A stretch of DNA of 7,330 bases from Deltaproteobacteria bacterium GWA2_55_10 (GCA_001797415.1 MGPL01000021.1:431-7760); one strand, 5' to 3'; shown: positions 1 to 5,985, counted from the first letter of the stretch. Notes: generated from the letters alone by a model not told the origin. Numbers and translations are program-made.

Positions 1-498
1 TACAAGGACGCTCATGCCAGGAGAGAATCGCGCCATGCGGAATGCCCGGACAACGCAGCCGAGGGGCTCCACGAATGTGCCCTCCTCGAAGCTGACGTTA
101 TCGGGAAGGATGAACGTGCCCCTGTCGACATTTATTGCAGGCACCCTCACGAACTCGCAGAACCCGCCCGGGTCGAAATTCGTCGTGCGGAGCGTATCGC
201 ATACGGAGTGGTTCCCGGCAAGGCAGTATTTGCAGGTATTGCAAGGCACATGGTGCGCTACCGTCACCCTCTCCCCTGCCTTGAAGCGTGTAACGCCCGC
301 GCCTGTCTCGACTATCGTGCCTGCTATCTCATGGCCGAGCACGATAGGGGCCTTCTTAATCCTGTACCACTCCATTACGTCGCTGCCGCAGATGCCGCTC
401 GCTTCAATCTTGACGAGCGCCTCGCCAGGCCCGATGGATGGCCTTGGCCTATCCTCGACCCTGACATCTTTATTATTATAGTAGACAGCTGCCCTCAA
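1..498 (-). CDS. zinc-dependent medium-chain dehydrogenase (sorbitol/threonine dehydrogenase-like), N-terminal half, cut by window edge
   Basis: This is a medium-chain NAD(P)-dependent alcohol/polyol dehydrogenase. 166 codons are present; the Rossmann cofactor domain and C-terminus lie beyond the left edge. The visible part is the GroES-like catalytic domain. Catalytic-zinc ligands are Cys37 in GICGSD and His56-Glu57 in LGHEIAG, with Glu144 in FVEPLGC as the further ligand position typical of the polyol-dehydrogenase branch. The structural-zinc lobe has Cys86, Cys89, Cys92 and Cys100. The start is TTG at 496-498 (LRAAVYYNNKDVRVED, a standard family N-terminus read as Met), with AGGAG eight bases upstream; no in-frame ATG gives the normal N-terminus. 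It lies downstream of the LsrF-like aldolase in the same direction, separated by a palindromic repeat element, so co-transcription is plausible. Sorbitol, threonine, galactitol-phosphate and other polyol or amino-alcohol substrates are all possible, so the substrate is undetermined. The family call is secure. Confidence 0.9.
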   Translation of the reverse strand, partial: MRAAVYYNNKDVRVEDRPRPSIGPGEALVKIEASGICGSDVMEWYRIKKAPIVLGHEIAGTIVETGAGVTRFKAGERVTVAHHVPCNTCKYCLAGNHSVCDTLRTTNFDPGGFCEFVRVPAINVDRGTFILPDNVSFEEGTFVEPLGCVVRAFRMARFSPGMSVLV

Positions 499-517
499 GA
501 TCCAAGCTCCTGACGGT

Positions 518-675
518 TAGCAGGTTGTTGAAAAAACAACCTGCTTGGCAATCCAGGGATGGATTGCCAAATTGCGAGACTTGAAAGTCGAGCAAATTTG
601 TGAGGCTTGGCCGAATTCACTTCGGACAAGCCGTTGTTGAAAAGGCCATGGATGGACTTTTTCAACATCCTGTTA
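518..675. repeat. 158-bp MITE/REP-like palindromic element, five tandem hairpins with terminal inverted repeats
   Basis: The intergenic space is almost entirely palindromic. The outer ends form an imperfect terminal inverted repeat of 18 bases (518-535 TAGCAGGTTGTTGAAAAA against the reverse complement of 658-675, TAACAGGATGTTGAAAAA; 16 of 18 match). Inside are five consecutive hairpins. HP1 is 521-529/535-543, a perfect 9-bp stem with loop GAAAA. HP2 is 545-554/561-570, a perfect 10-bp stem with loop AGGGAT. HP3 is about 568-581/586-600, with a tandem G-A mismatch and one bulge. HP4 is 604-615/621-632, 11 pairs with one mismatch and loop TTCAC. HP5 is 636-643/659-666, 8 pairs that continue weakly inward. 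No transposase is encoded and no convincing target duplication is seen. The layout resembles non-autonomous or REP/BIME-type dispersed repeats; whether other copies exist cannot be seen from this window. No stem is followed by a clean T-run, so it does not look like an ordinary terminator. Confidence 0.8.
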
Positions 676-1470
676 GACCTTAGCCTTCTTCTCGTTCGCA
701 AGTGTGTTGAAGAGGTCCCATGCCTTGTCAGGCGTGAGGTCCTTGTGGACTATCTCCCTCACGGTCTTTATCATTGCCACCGGGTGATCTGACTGGAATA
801 TGTTCCTGCCCATGTCAACGCCCGCGGCGCCCCTGGTTATGGCGTTATATGACAGATCGATAGCTTCCCTCTCTGGAATCTTCTTGCCGCCGGCTATGAC
901 GACGGGCACCGGGCAGCTCTTTACGACCTTCTCGAACTCGTCGCAGTAGTAGGTCTTCACGATATGCGCGCCAAGCTCGGCCGCTATTCTGCACGCAAGG
1001 CTAAGGTACCTCGCGTCCCTGTTCATCTCCTTGCCGACGGCAGTGACCGCGAGCACCGGGATGCCGAACTCCTCTGCCTCGTTTATGAGGTCAGCCAGGC
1101 CCAGGAGGGATTTCCTTTCAAGCTCCGCGCCGACGAAAATTGACATCGCCACGCCTGATACGTTCATCCTCATTGCATCCCTTATCGACACGGTCGTGCC
1201 CTCATCGGAGAGCTCGCCGAGTATGCTCCTGCCGCCGGAGACTCTGAGCATTATGGGCACATTCACGCTCGGGTCGACGCAGGCACGGAGTATTCCGCGG
1301 GTGAGCATCAGGCAATCCGCGTATCCGACAAGAGGGGCTATGGTCTTCGCAGGCTCCTCAAGCCCGCTCGTGGGCCCGAGAAAATATCCGTGGTCAACGG
1401 CAAGCATGACGGTGCGGCCTGTCTCCGGGCGTATTATCCTCGAGAGACGATTACTCATTCCCCAGTCCAT
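673..1470 (-). CDS. LsrF-like class I aldolase/thiolase (DhnA/DeoC-LacD superfamily)
   Basis: The product is a 265-residue TIM-barrel class I aldolase-type enzyme that, from memory of the family, closely resembles LsrF, the 3-hydroxy-5-phosphonooxypentane-2,4-dione thiolase of autoinducer-2 breakdown. Shared blocks are the N-terminal MDWGM..RLSRI, MLAVDHGYF (Asp26, His27), LMLTRGILR, AVTAVGKEM, HIVKTYY (Lys172, the Schiff-base lysine position), PVVIAGGKKIPEREA and GVDMGRNIFQSDHPVAM, a phosphate-binding barrel end. It lacks the roughly 25-30 residue N-terminal extension of enterobacterial LsrF. The ATG at 1470 is set by a strong AAGGAGGG five bases upstream. The TAA stop lies inside the tip of the downstream repeat element. 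No lsrK, lsrR, transporter or luxS is visible; the next gene is a zinc dehydrogenase, so a sugar or polyol route is as likely as AI-2 processing. Alternatives are archaeal-type fructose-bisphosphate aldolase or the ADH synthase of the alternative shikimate route, but the detailed motif match favours LsrF. Confidence 0.85.
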   Translation of the reverse strand: MDWGMSNRLSRIIRPETGRTVMLAVDHGYFLGPTSGLEEPAKTIAPLVGYADCLMLTRGILRACVDPSVNVPIMLRVSGGRSILGELSDEGTTVSIRDAMRMNVSGVAMSIFVGAELERKSLLGLADLINEAEEFGIPVLAVTAVGKEMNRDARYLSLACRIAAELGAHIVKTYYCDEFEKVVKSCPVPVVIAGGKKIPEREAIDLSYNAITRGAAGVDMGRNIFQSDHPVAMIKTVREIVHKDLTPDKAWDLFNTLANEKKAKV

Positions 1471-1474
1471 AGTG

Positions 1475-1482
1475 CCCTCCTT
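1475..1482 (-). promoter_or_regulatory. ribosome binding site of the LsrF-like gene
   Basis: AAGGAGGG on the minus strand, five bases before the ATG at 1468-1470. This is a near-perfect anti-16S match and fixes the start at MDWGM rather than at the second methionine (codon 5). Confidence 0.8.
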
Positions 1483-1568
1483 GAAAGGTCCTCGTAATTT
1501 TTATGTAAGTCAAAACTCTTTTTAAAACAGGCAGTTCCAGTCAAACTTGCCCTGGATTCCAAAAAATC

Positions 1569-1597
1569 AGGATAACAAGCAACTTGCCCCGCGTCAA
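1569..1597 (-). promoter_or_regulatory. sigma70-type promoter for the LsrF-like aldolase and perhaps the dehydrogenase
   Basis: On the minus strand, TTGACG (1592-1597, five of six consensus bases) and TATCCT (1569-1574, four of six) are separated by exactly 17 bases. The promoter lies just past the stop codon of the small YHS-like gene and about 95 bases before the aldolase start, giving a leader of roughly 90 bases. The geometry is canonical, but no transcript evidence is available. Confidence 0.5.
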
Positions 1598-1616
1598 CTT
1601 AATTCAAGCGGGCTTT

Positions 1617-1895
1617 CTATGACGACGACCCGGCTTTATCCCGGCACTCCTCGGAGCAGAAATAGGCCCTTCTGCCTGCTGATTCCGACACTATCGCAGC
1701 GCTAACGGGCACATAGCTGCCGCAGACCTGATCGAGCACCATCTCCTCGCTCTCGCCCTTTGCCGACGGCTCCCTTTTCTGATAGTTCGCCTGCTGTCCG
1801 GCTATCCTCTGCTTGCGCTCCCGCCTTGCAACGAGGCTCTTTCTCAAAGCCCTTATAAGGAAAAAGATTATCAGAAGAATGATTACGTTCTTCAA
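1617..1895 (-). CDS. small membrane-anchored protein with YHS/TRASH-like cysteine motif
   Basis: This is a 92-residue protein of unknown function. Residues 3-16 form one very hydrophobic segment (VIILLIIFFLIRAL) followed by a strongly basic stretch, residues 18-30, as in a single N-terminal membrane anchor with the remainder on the cytoplasmic side. Residues 51-85 resemble a YHS or TRASH-type metal-binding module: a DQVCGSYVP block (Cys58) followed by YFCSEEC (Cys80, Cys84). Similar short anchored proteins are common conserved hypotheticals. The start is TTG (1893-1895), overlapping the TGA stop of folK in the four bases TTGA, with AGAGGA seven bases upstream inside the folK end; no in-frame ATG is available. 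The overlap implies translational coupling to folK but not a shared pathway. Metal or redox binding by the cysteines is an inference. Confidence 0.75.
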   Translation of the reverse strand: MKNVIILLIIFFLIRALRKSLVARRERKQRIAGQQANYQKREPSAKGESEEMVLDQVCGSYVPVSAAIVSESAGRRAYFCSEECRDKAGSSS

Positions 1896-2380
1896 TCGCC
1901 TATCCTCTTGAGGCCCGTCTTGTCGATCCGCCGGGCTATCTCCGAGACTTTCAGTCTCAAGACAGGGTGCACCAGATCAGGCGCAATCTCGGAGAGCGGC
2001 GCCATCACAAAAGAACGCTCCTGCGCCCTGGGGTGCGGCACCTCGAAATCCGCTTCCTTTATGACCCTGTCTCCATAGAAGATGATATCCATGTCTATGA
2101 GTCGGGGACCCCAGCGCTCAGTCGGCAACCTGCCCATCTTTGCCTCAATCCCCTTCAGATATCCGAGAAGCTCTCTCGGGCCAAGGACTGTACGCGCCTC
2201 AAAGACAGCGTTCACAAACCTCGGCTGACGTGCCACGCCCCACGCCTCTGACTCGTAAAAAGAGCTAACCCGCACGACAGAGAGCCCTTTGCCATCCTCC
2301 GCCAGCCGGATGGCCTCACTCAGGTTCCCCTCCCTGTCACCAAGGTTGGAACCGATGCCTATGAATACCCTGTCTGCCAA
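1892..2380 (-). CDS. folK: 2-amino-4-hydroxy-6-hydroxymethyldihydropteridine pyrophosphokinase
   Basis: HPPK transfers pyrophosphate from ATP to 6-hydroxymethyl-7,8-dihydropterin, the step before dihydropteroate synthase in folate synthesis. With the start used here the protein is 162 residues, the usual length. The family signatures are all present: FIGIGSNLGD at the N-terminus (residues 7-15), FVNAV in the pterin pocket region, RWGPRLIDMDI (89-99) with the ATP/Mg-binding acidic residues, and VPHPRAQERSFVMAPLSEIAPD (114 onward). The TTG at 2378-2380 was chosen because it gives MADRVFIGIGSNLGD, the normal beta-strand start, with a weak GGGA five bases upstream. An in-frame GTG at 2414-2416 would add 12 residues but has no ribosome site. 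The gene sits just past a terminator that ends dapL, so it probably has its own promoter; only a poor TATATT (2438-2443) is visible. Confidence 0.93.
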   Translation of the reverse strand: MADRVFIGIGSNLGDREGNLSEAIRLAEDGKGLSVVRVSSFYESEAWGVARQPRFVNAVFEARTVLGPRELLGYLKGIEAKMGRLPTERWGPRLIDMDIIFYGDRVIKEADFEVPHPRAQERSFVMAPLSEIAPDLVHPVLRLKVSEIARRIDKTGLKRIGD

Positions 2381-2436
2381 ACGTATCCCAGATTCTAACA
2401 GATTGCCTAAAATCACGAGGTTATTTCAGGCTGCTC

Positions 2437-2479
2437 AAATATAAAAGGCCTGAACCGCTCTTTGATTAGCGGCCAGGCC
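2437..2479 (-). terminator. intrinsic terminator downstream of dapL
   Basis: Read on the minus strand, GGCCTG (2474-2479) pairs with CAGGCC (2447-2452), and CCGCT (2468-2472) pairs with AGCGG (2455-2459). The two helices are separated by a one-by-two internal loop and closed by an eight-base loop. The stem is followed directly by TTTTATATTT (2437-2446). It lies about 30 bases past the dapL stop. The plus-strand reading has no T-run, so it acts in one direction only. Confidence 0.75.
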
Positions 2480-2506
2480 CGGTCAAGTCGCCGTGCAATG
2501 GCATAG

Positions 2507-3745
2507 TTAAAAGACCAATTCCAGGCCTTTAAGTCTCTTTTTCATCTCCTCTATTACCCTGTACTCTTCGTCCTTGTTCTTGGCGATGAAGGTGGCCGAG
2601 AAGCGCAGGTACTGGCCCACGTCGTCCCAGGGCACGGTCGAGATGTGCGCCTCTTTAATGAGGTACTCGGAGACGTCCTCCGAGGAGTTGAATACGGCAT
2701 TGGTCTTCTTCGCCGATTTCGGCGCGCCGACATAGAGGTAGAAGGAACCTTTTGGCATGGTGGCGGAGAAGCCGCAGGAGTTGAGGGCTTCGACCATGAG
2801 CTTCAGCCTTCTCTTGTACTTCTCGGATATCTTCTCGGTTATCTCAGGGTGGTCCAGGGCATAGATGCCCGCCTTCTGTATTGCAATGAACTGGCCTGAG
2901 TCGTAGTTGTCCTTCACATGGCCGTAGGCTGAGACGACCTTCTCGTTTCCGGCGACGAAGGCGAGCCTCCAGCCGGTCATGTTGAAGGCCTTTGAGAAGG
3001 AGTGTATCTCTACGCCTACATCCTTTGCGCCGTCGACAGAGAGGAAGCTCAGGGGCTTGGATTCGAACGAGAGCGCGGCGTAGGCCGCGTCGTGCACGAC
3101 GATTATGTTATTCTTTTTGGCGAACGCGACGACCTTCTCGAAGAATTCCGGGGTGGCCGTTGCGCCCGTGGGGTTGTTCGGGTAATTGAGGTAGAGGAGC
3201 TTGATGCCTTTCAAGTCCGCAGGGGTCAGGGCATCGAGGTCGGGCAGGAAATTGTTCTCTTCTTTAAGAGGGAGCATCACCACCCGGCCGCCGTTCCACT
3301 CGGTGTGGGTCGCGAGGATGGGATAACCGGGGACCGTCATTAGCACGCCGTCGCCGGGGTTGATAAAGGCGTCCGGCAGCATTGCAAGCGCGGGCTTGGA
3401 GCCGATGGAATGGATTATCTCCTTCACCGAGTCGATGCCGGCAACGCCGTAGACCTTCTCAATGTACCTTGCCGCAGCATCTTTCAATTCAGATATGCCG
3501 TTATCGGAATAGCCCCTGTTCTCTGGCTTCGCGCACTCCAGCTTCAACGCCTCGACGACAGGCGGGAACGCCATCTCATCCGGCTCACCTACGCCGAAAT
3601 CAAGGAGCTCGGTATTGGGGCTCTGCTTCTTGGCCTCTGCCTTTGCCCTCTTTATCTTCTCGAACTTATAGATCTTCTGGCTCTTTCCGAAGAGCTTGCC
3701 GCCGATCCTCTCCGCAAAAAGACCCTGGATGAAATCCTCAGACAT
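2507..3745 (-). CDS. dapL: LL-diaminopimelate aminotransferase
   Basis: This is a 412-residue fold-type I PLP aminotransferase, the usual DapL length (about 410). DapL converts tetrahydrodipicolinate directly to LL-2,6-diaminopimelate using glutamate, bypassing the succinylated or acetylated intermediates of the DapD/DapC/DapE route; the product feeds lysine and peptidoglycan. Visible features are GVGEPDEMAFPP (51-62), the PLP-binding NYPNNPTGA (187-195), HDAAY (218-222), the Schiff-base lysine Lys252 in HSFSKAFNMTGWR with Arg260, and a DapL-like DNYDSGQFIAIQ block (279-290). This pattern fits the DapL2 type of deltaproteobacteria and methanogens better than the plant/chlamydial type. A related class I aminotransferase acting on aspartate or alanine is the main alternative. 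The start is ATG with AAGGAGG (3758-3764) 12 bases upstream, longer than usual. dapA, dapB and lysA are not in the window. Confidence 0.88.
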   Translation of the reverse strand: MSEDFIQGLFAERIGGKLFGKSQKIYKFEKIKRAKAEAKKQSPNTELLDFGVGEPDEMAFPPVVEALKLECAKPENRGYSDNGISELKDAAARYIEKVYGVAGIDSVKEIIHSIGSKPALAMLPDAFINPGDGVLMTVPGYPILATHTEWNGGRVVMLPLKEENNFLPDLDALTPADLKGIKLLYLNYPNNPTGATATPEFFEKVVAFAKKNNIIVVHDAAYAALSFESKPLSFLSVDGAKDVGVEIHSFSKAFNMTGWRLAFVAGNEKVVSAYGHVKDNYDSGQFIAIQKAGIYALDHPEITEKISEKYKRRLKLMVEALNSCGFSATMPKGSFYLYVGAPKSAKKTNAVFNSSEDVSEYLIKEAHISTVPWDDVGQYLRFSATFIAKNKDEEYRVIEEMKKRLKGLELVF

Positions 3746-3785
3746 CGTGGTTCACTGCCTCCTTGTTCCTACTGGTAGACCCGGT

Positions 3786-3814
3786 ATAATAAATCAAAAC
3801 GCCTTCCGGCGCAA
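3786..3814 (-). promoter_or_regulatory. candidate sigma70-type promoter for dapL
   Basis: On the minus strand, TATTAT (3786-3791, five of six consensus) is preceded at exactly 17 bases by TTGCGC (3809-3814, four of six). It sits in the 126-base gap between the FAH-family gene and dapL, about 40 bases before the dapL start. The spacer contains a short GC palindrome (CGCC-GGAA-GGCG, 3800-3811) followed by TTTTGATTT, which could instead act as a weak terminator for the upstream operon. Confidence 0.45.
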
Positions 3815-3871
3815 GACCAAGGATGTTTAAATCGGCCATCTGGCGATTAAAAAGCAGATTTCAATGCCCTG

Positions 3872-4675
3872 TTAAGAATGTGACCAGATCTTGCGAAAGG
3901 CTTTTCCTTCTGCAATGGTGTTCCTGAGAGAGCCTATCCCCTCTATCCTGACCTCGACCACATCCCTGGGCCTCATCTTGCCGACGCCTGGGGGCGTGCC
4001 GGTAGAGATGACATCGCCGGGCAGCAGGGTCATTACATGAGAGACGAAGCTCACGAGCTCGTAGACATTGAAGATCATGTCTTTTGTAGATGTATTCTGC
4101 CTGAGATCTCCATTAAGCCAGGTCTGAATCGTGACATCGAGGGGGTCGATATCCGTCGCAATGCAAGGCCCAAGCGGGGCAAAGGTATCGAAGCCCTTTG
4201 CCCTCGTGTACTGTATGTCCTTGCCTTGCAGGTCGCGGGCCGTTACGTCGTTGGCGCAGGTATAGCCCAGGATATAGTCCCTGGCGTCCCTTGACGAGAC
4301 CTCTTTCGCGGTCCTGCCGATCACGACGGCGAGCTCGCCCTCGAAATCGACCCTGTGAGACATGTGTGCCGGATATATGACCTGGTCATCCGGCCCTATG
4401 ACCGCGGTCGATGGCTTCATGAATATCATCGGCTCCTCGGGAAGAGGCTTGCCGAACTCGGCGGCATGCGCCTTGTAGTTGAGTCCGATGGCGATTATCT
4501 TCGAGGGCGCGGCTGGAGCCAGGAGCTTTACATCGGTCAAGGCGCGCTGCCCGGACTTCTTTACGCTTCCGGCAAAACTGCCTGAAAAGGGGTCATCGCT
4601 TATCTCAAAGACGCTCTCGCCTTCGATTATGCCGTAATGGACCTTTTCAGAAGCCAGGAACCTGCAGAGCTTCAA
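3872..4675 (-). CDS. fumarylacetoacetate hydrolase (FAH) family protein
   Basis: The 267-residue product belongs to the FAH superfamily, whose members include acylpyruvate hydrolase (FAHD1/YcgM), oxaloacetate decarboxylase and 5-carboxymethyl-2-hydroxymuconate isomerase. A short N-terminal domain (1-55) is followed by the catalytic beta-roll. Key features are IIAIGLNYKAHAAEFG (60-75), PMIFMKPSTAVIGP, the metal ligands Glu112 and Glu114 in DFEGELAVVIG, Asp143 in CANDVTARDLQ, Lys160-Asp163 in KGFD, and GDVISTGTPPGVG near the end. The start is TTG (4673-4675), overlapping the argG TGA as TTGA, with AAAGGAGG six bases upstream inside the argG 3' end, so translation is probably coupled to argG. 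No aromatic-degradation genes are nearby, which argues against a specific HpcE-type role. A housekeeping acylpyruvate or oxaloacetate-handling role is possible. The family is secure and the substrate unknown. Confidence 0.9.
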   Translation of the reverse strand: MKLCRFLASEKVHYGIIEGESVFEISDDPFSGSFAGSVKKSGQRALTDVKLLAPAAPSKIIAIGLNYKAHAAEFGKPLPEEPMIFMKPSTAVIGPDDQVIYPAHMSHRVDFEGELAVVIGRTAKEVSSRDARDYILGYTCANDVTARDLQGKDIQYTRAKGFDTFAPLGPCIATDIDPLDVTIQTWLNGDLRQNTSTKDMIFNVYELVSFVSHVMTLLPGDVISTGTPPGVGKMRPRDVVEVRIEGIGSLRNTIAEGKAFRKIWSHS

Positions 4676-5985
4676 CGCCTGCCTCCTTTGGCTGATACTG
4701 CCGCGGCCTTCAGCACCGCAGCACCTCTTTTAACCTTCTTTGCCTTTGCTTTTGCCTTCGGCCTGGCTTTCGATGAGGCAGCCCTGTCTATCATGGACTT
4801 TATCTTGAGCCTCAGGGCATTTATCTTGATGAAACCTTCGGCGTCCTTCTGGTCATAGACCGTGTCTTCCTCGAAGGTGGCAAAATCAGGGTGATAGAGC
4901 GACTGCTCGGCCTTCCTGCCGACGACCGCGACGCTGCCCTTATAGAGCTTCATCCTGGCGACACCCGTTACGCCGGATGTGGCTTCGTCTATGAGGGACT
5001 GCAGGGCATTCCTCTCAGGCGAGAACCAGTAACCGTTATATACGAGGGTCGCGTACCTCTGCGAGAGGCTGTCGCGCAGGTGCAGCAGTTCCCTGTCCAT
5101 CGTGAGCGACTCAACGGCCCTTCTCGCGCCGTGGAGTATCGTGCCGCCCGGGGTCTCGTATACGCCCCTGGACTTCATGCCCACATAGCGGTTCTCGACC
5201 ATGTCGACCCTGCCCACGCCGTTGGCTCCGCCAATTTCGTTCAGGAGGGCAAGGAGCTTTGCCGGGGAGAGCCTCTTTCCATTGACCGATACCGGGTTGC
5301 CGTTCTGGAAGCCTATCTCGACATAGGTGGCCTTCGCAGGCGCCCTCTCAGGAGAGACGCTAAGCGTGTACATGCTTTCCGGCGGCTCTGCCCAGGGGTC
5401 TTCGAGTATGCCGCCTTCGAAGCTTATATGGAAGAGGTTCCTGTCAGAGCTGTAGGGCTTCTTCTTGGTGACAGGGACCGGGATGCCGTGTCTTTTGGCA
5501 TAGGCCACGAGGTCTGCCCTGCCCTTCATATCCCACTCCCTCCAGGGCGCGACGACCCTGATGTGCGGGTTCATGGCATAGTACGCAAGCTCGAACCTTA
5601 CCTGGTCGTTGCCCTTGCCGGTCGCGCCGTGGGATACGGCGTCAGCCCTCTCCTTTGCCGCAATCTCCATCTGGGCTTTGGCTATAAGGGGCCTCGCTAT
5701 CGATGTGCCGAGGAGGTAGGTTCCTTCATAAACGGACGAGGCCCTGAGCATGGGGAATACGAAGTCAGTTACGAATTCCTCTCTAAGGTCTTTTATAAAG
5801 ACCTTCTTCGCGCCTGTTGCAAATGCCTTTTTCCTTATGCCGTCTATCTCGACGTGCCCCTGTCCGATATCGGCTGAAAAGGCGATGACCTCGCACCCGT
5901 AGGTCTCGATCAACCACTTCATTATGACCGAGGTATCAAGCCCCCCGGAATAGGCGAGAACGACCCTTTTTACACCCTTTGCCAT
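4672..5985 (-). CDS. argG: argininosuccinate synthase with Lys/Ala-rich C-terminal tail
   Basis: ArgG condenses citrulline and aspartate with ATP to argininosuccinate, the seventh step of arginine synthesis. With this start the protein has 437 residues. The N-type ATP pyrophosphatase motif AYSGGLDTS (11-19), SADIGQG, YLLGTSIARPL (90-100) and HGATGKGNDQVRFE (119-132) are intact, as are the citrulline/aspartate-binding blocks further on. The family core ends near NALRLKIKSMIDRA, about residue 402. The remaining 35 residues are a basic low-complexity tail (KARPKAKAKAKK and onward) not usual in ArgG. The chosen ATG (5983-5985) gives MAKGVKRVVLAYSGG and has AAGGAG six bases upstream. An in-frame ATG at 6004-6006 would add MKEKEQK, but those codons are themselves the purine-rich ribosome site. 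It lies 24 bases after argF and overlaps the FAH-family gene by four bases. Confidence 0.96.
   Translation of the reverse strand: MAKGVKRVVLAYSGGLDTSVIMKWLIETYGCEVIAFSADIGQGHVEIDGIRKKAFATGAKKVFIKDLREEFVTDFVFPMLRASSVYEGTYLLGTSIARPLIAKAQMEIAAKERADAVSHGATGKGNDQVRFELAYYAMNPHIRVVAPWREWDMKGRADLVAYAKRHGIPVPVTKKKPYSSDRNLFHISFEGGILEDPWAEPPESMYTLSVSPERAPAKATYVEIGFQNGNPVSVNGKRLSPAKLLALLNEIGGANGVGRVDMVENRYVGMKSRGVYETPGGTILHGARRAVESLTMDRELLHLRDSLSQRYATLVYNGYWFSPERNALQSLIDEATSGVTGVARMKLYKGSVAVVGRKAEQSLYHPDFATFEEDTVYDQKDAEGFIKINALRLKIKSMIDRAASSKARPKAKAKAKKVKRGAAVLKAAAVSAKGGRR

Noticed and set aside
518..675. CRISPR array or tandem repeat reading of the hairpin block
   Set aside because: The units are inverted, not regularly spaced direct repeats, and each stem has a different sequence.
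495..701. Minus-strand 68-codon reading frame spanning the repeat element
   Set aside because: It is composed of palindromic repeat sequence, overlaps the end of the aldolase gene and the start of the dehydrogenase, and has no domain-like content or convincing ribosome site.
1031..1525. Plus-strand 164-codon frame antisense to the LsrF-like gene
   Set aside because: It is a shadow of a conserved gene with strong LsrF motifs.
3745..3757. Five-codon GTG mini-frame (ending TGA) overlapping the dapL start, considered as a leader peptide
   Set aside because: It sits only two bases from the AGGAGG, too close for initiation, and has no regulatory codon bias.
3829..3848. Short hairpin (AATCGCC-AGAT-GGC-C-GATT on the minus strand) after the FAH gene, considered as a terminator
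   Set aside because: It is only seven pairs with a bulge. The T-run precedes it instead of following it on the transcribed strand, so it does not fit an intrinsic terminator.
4891..5877. Plus-strand 328-codon open frame antisense to argG
   Set aside because: It is a mirror of a conserved, complete argG in GC-rich codons. The translation has no family motif and it lacks a proper start context.
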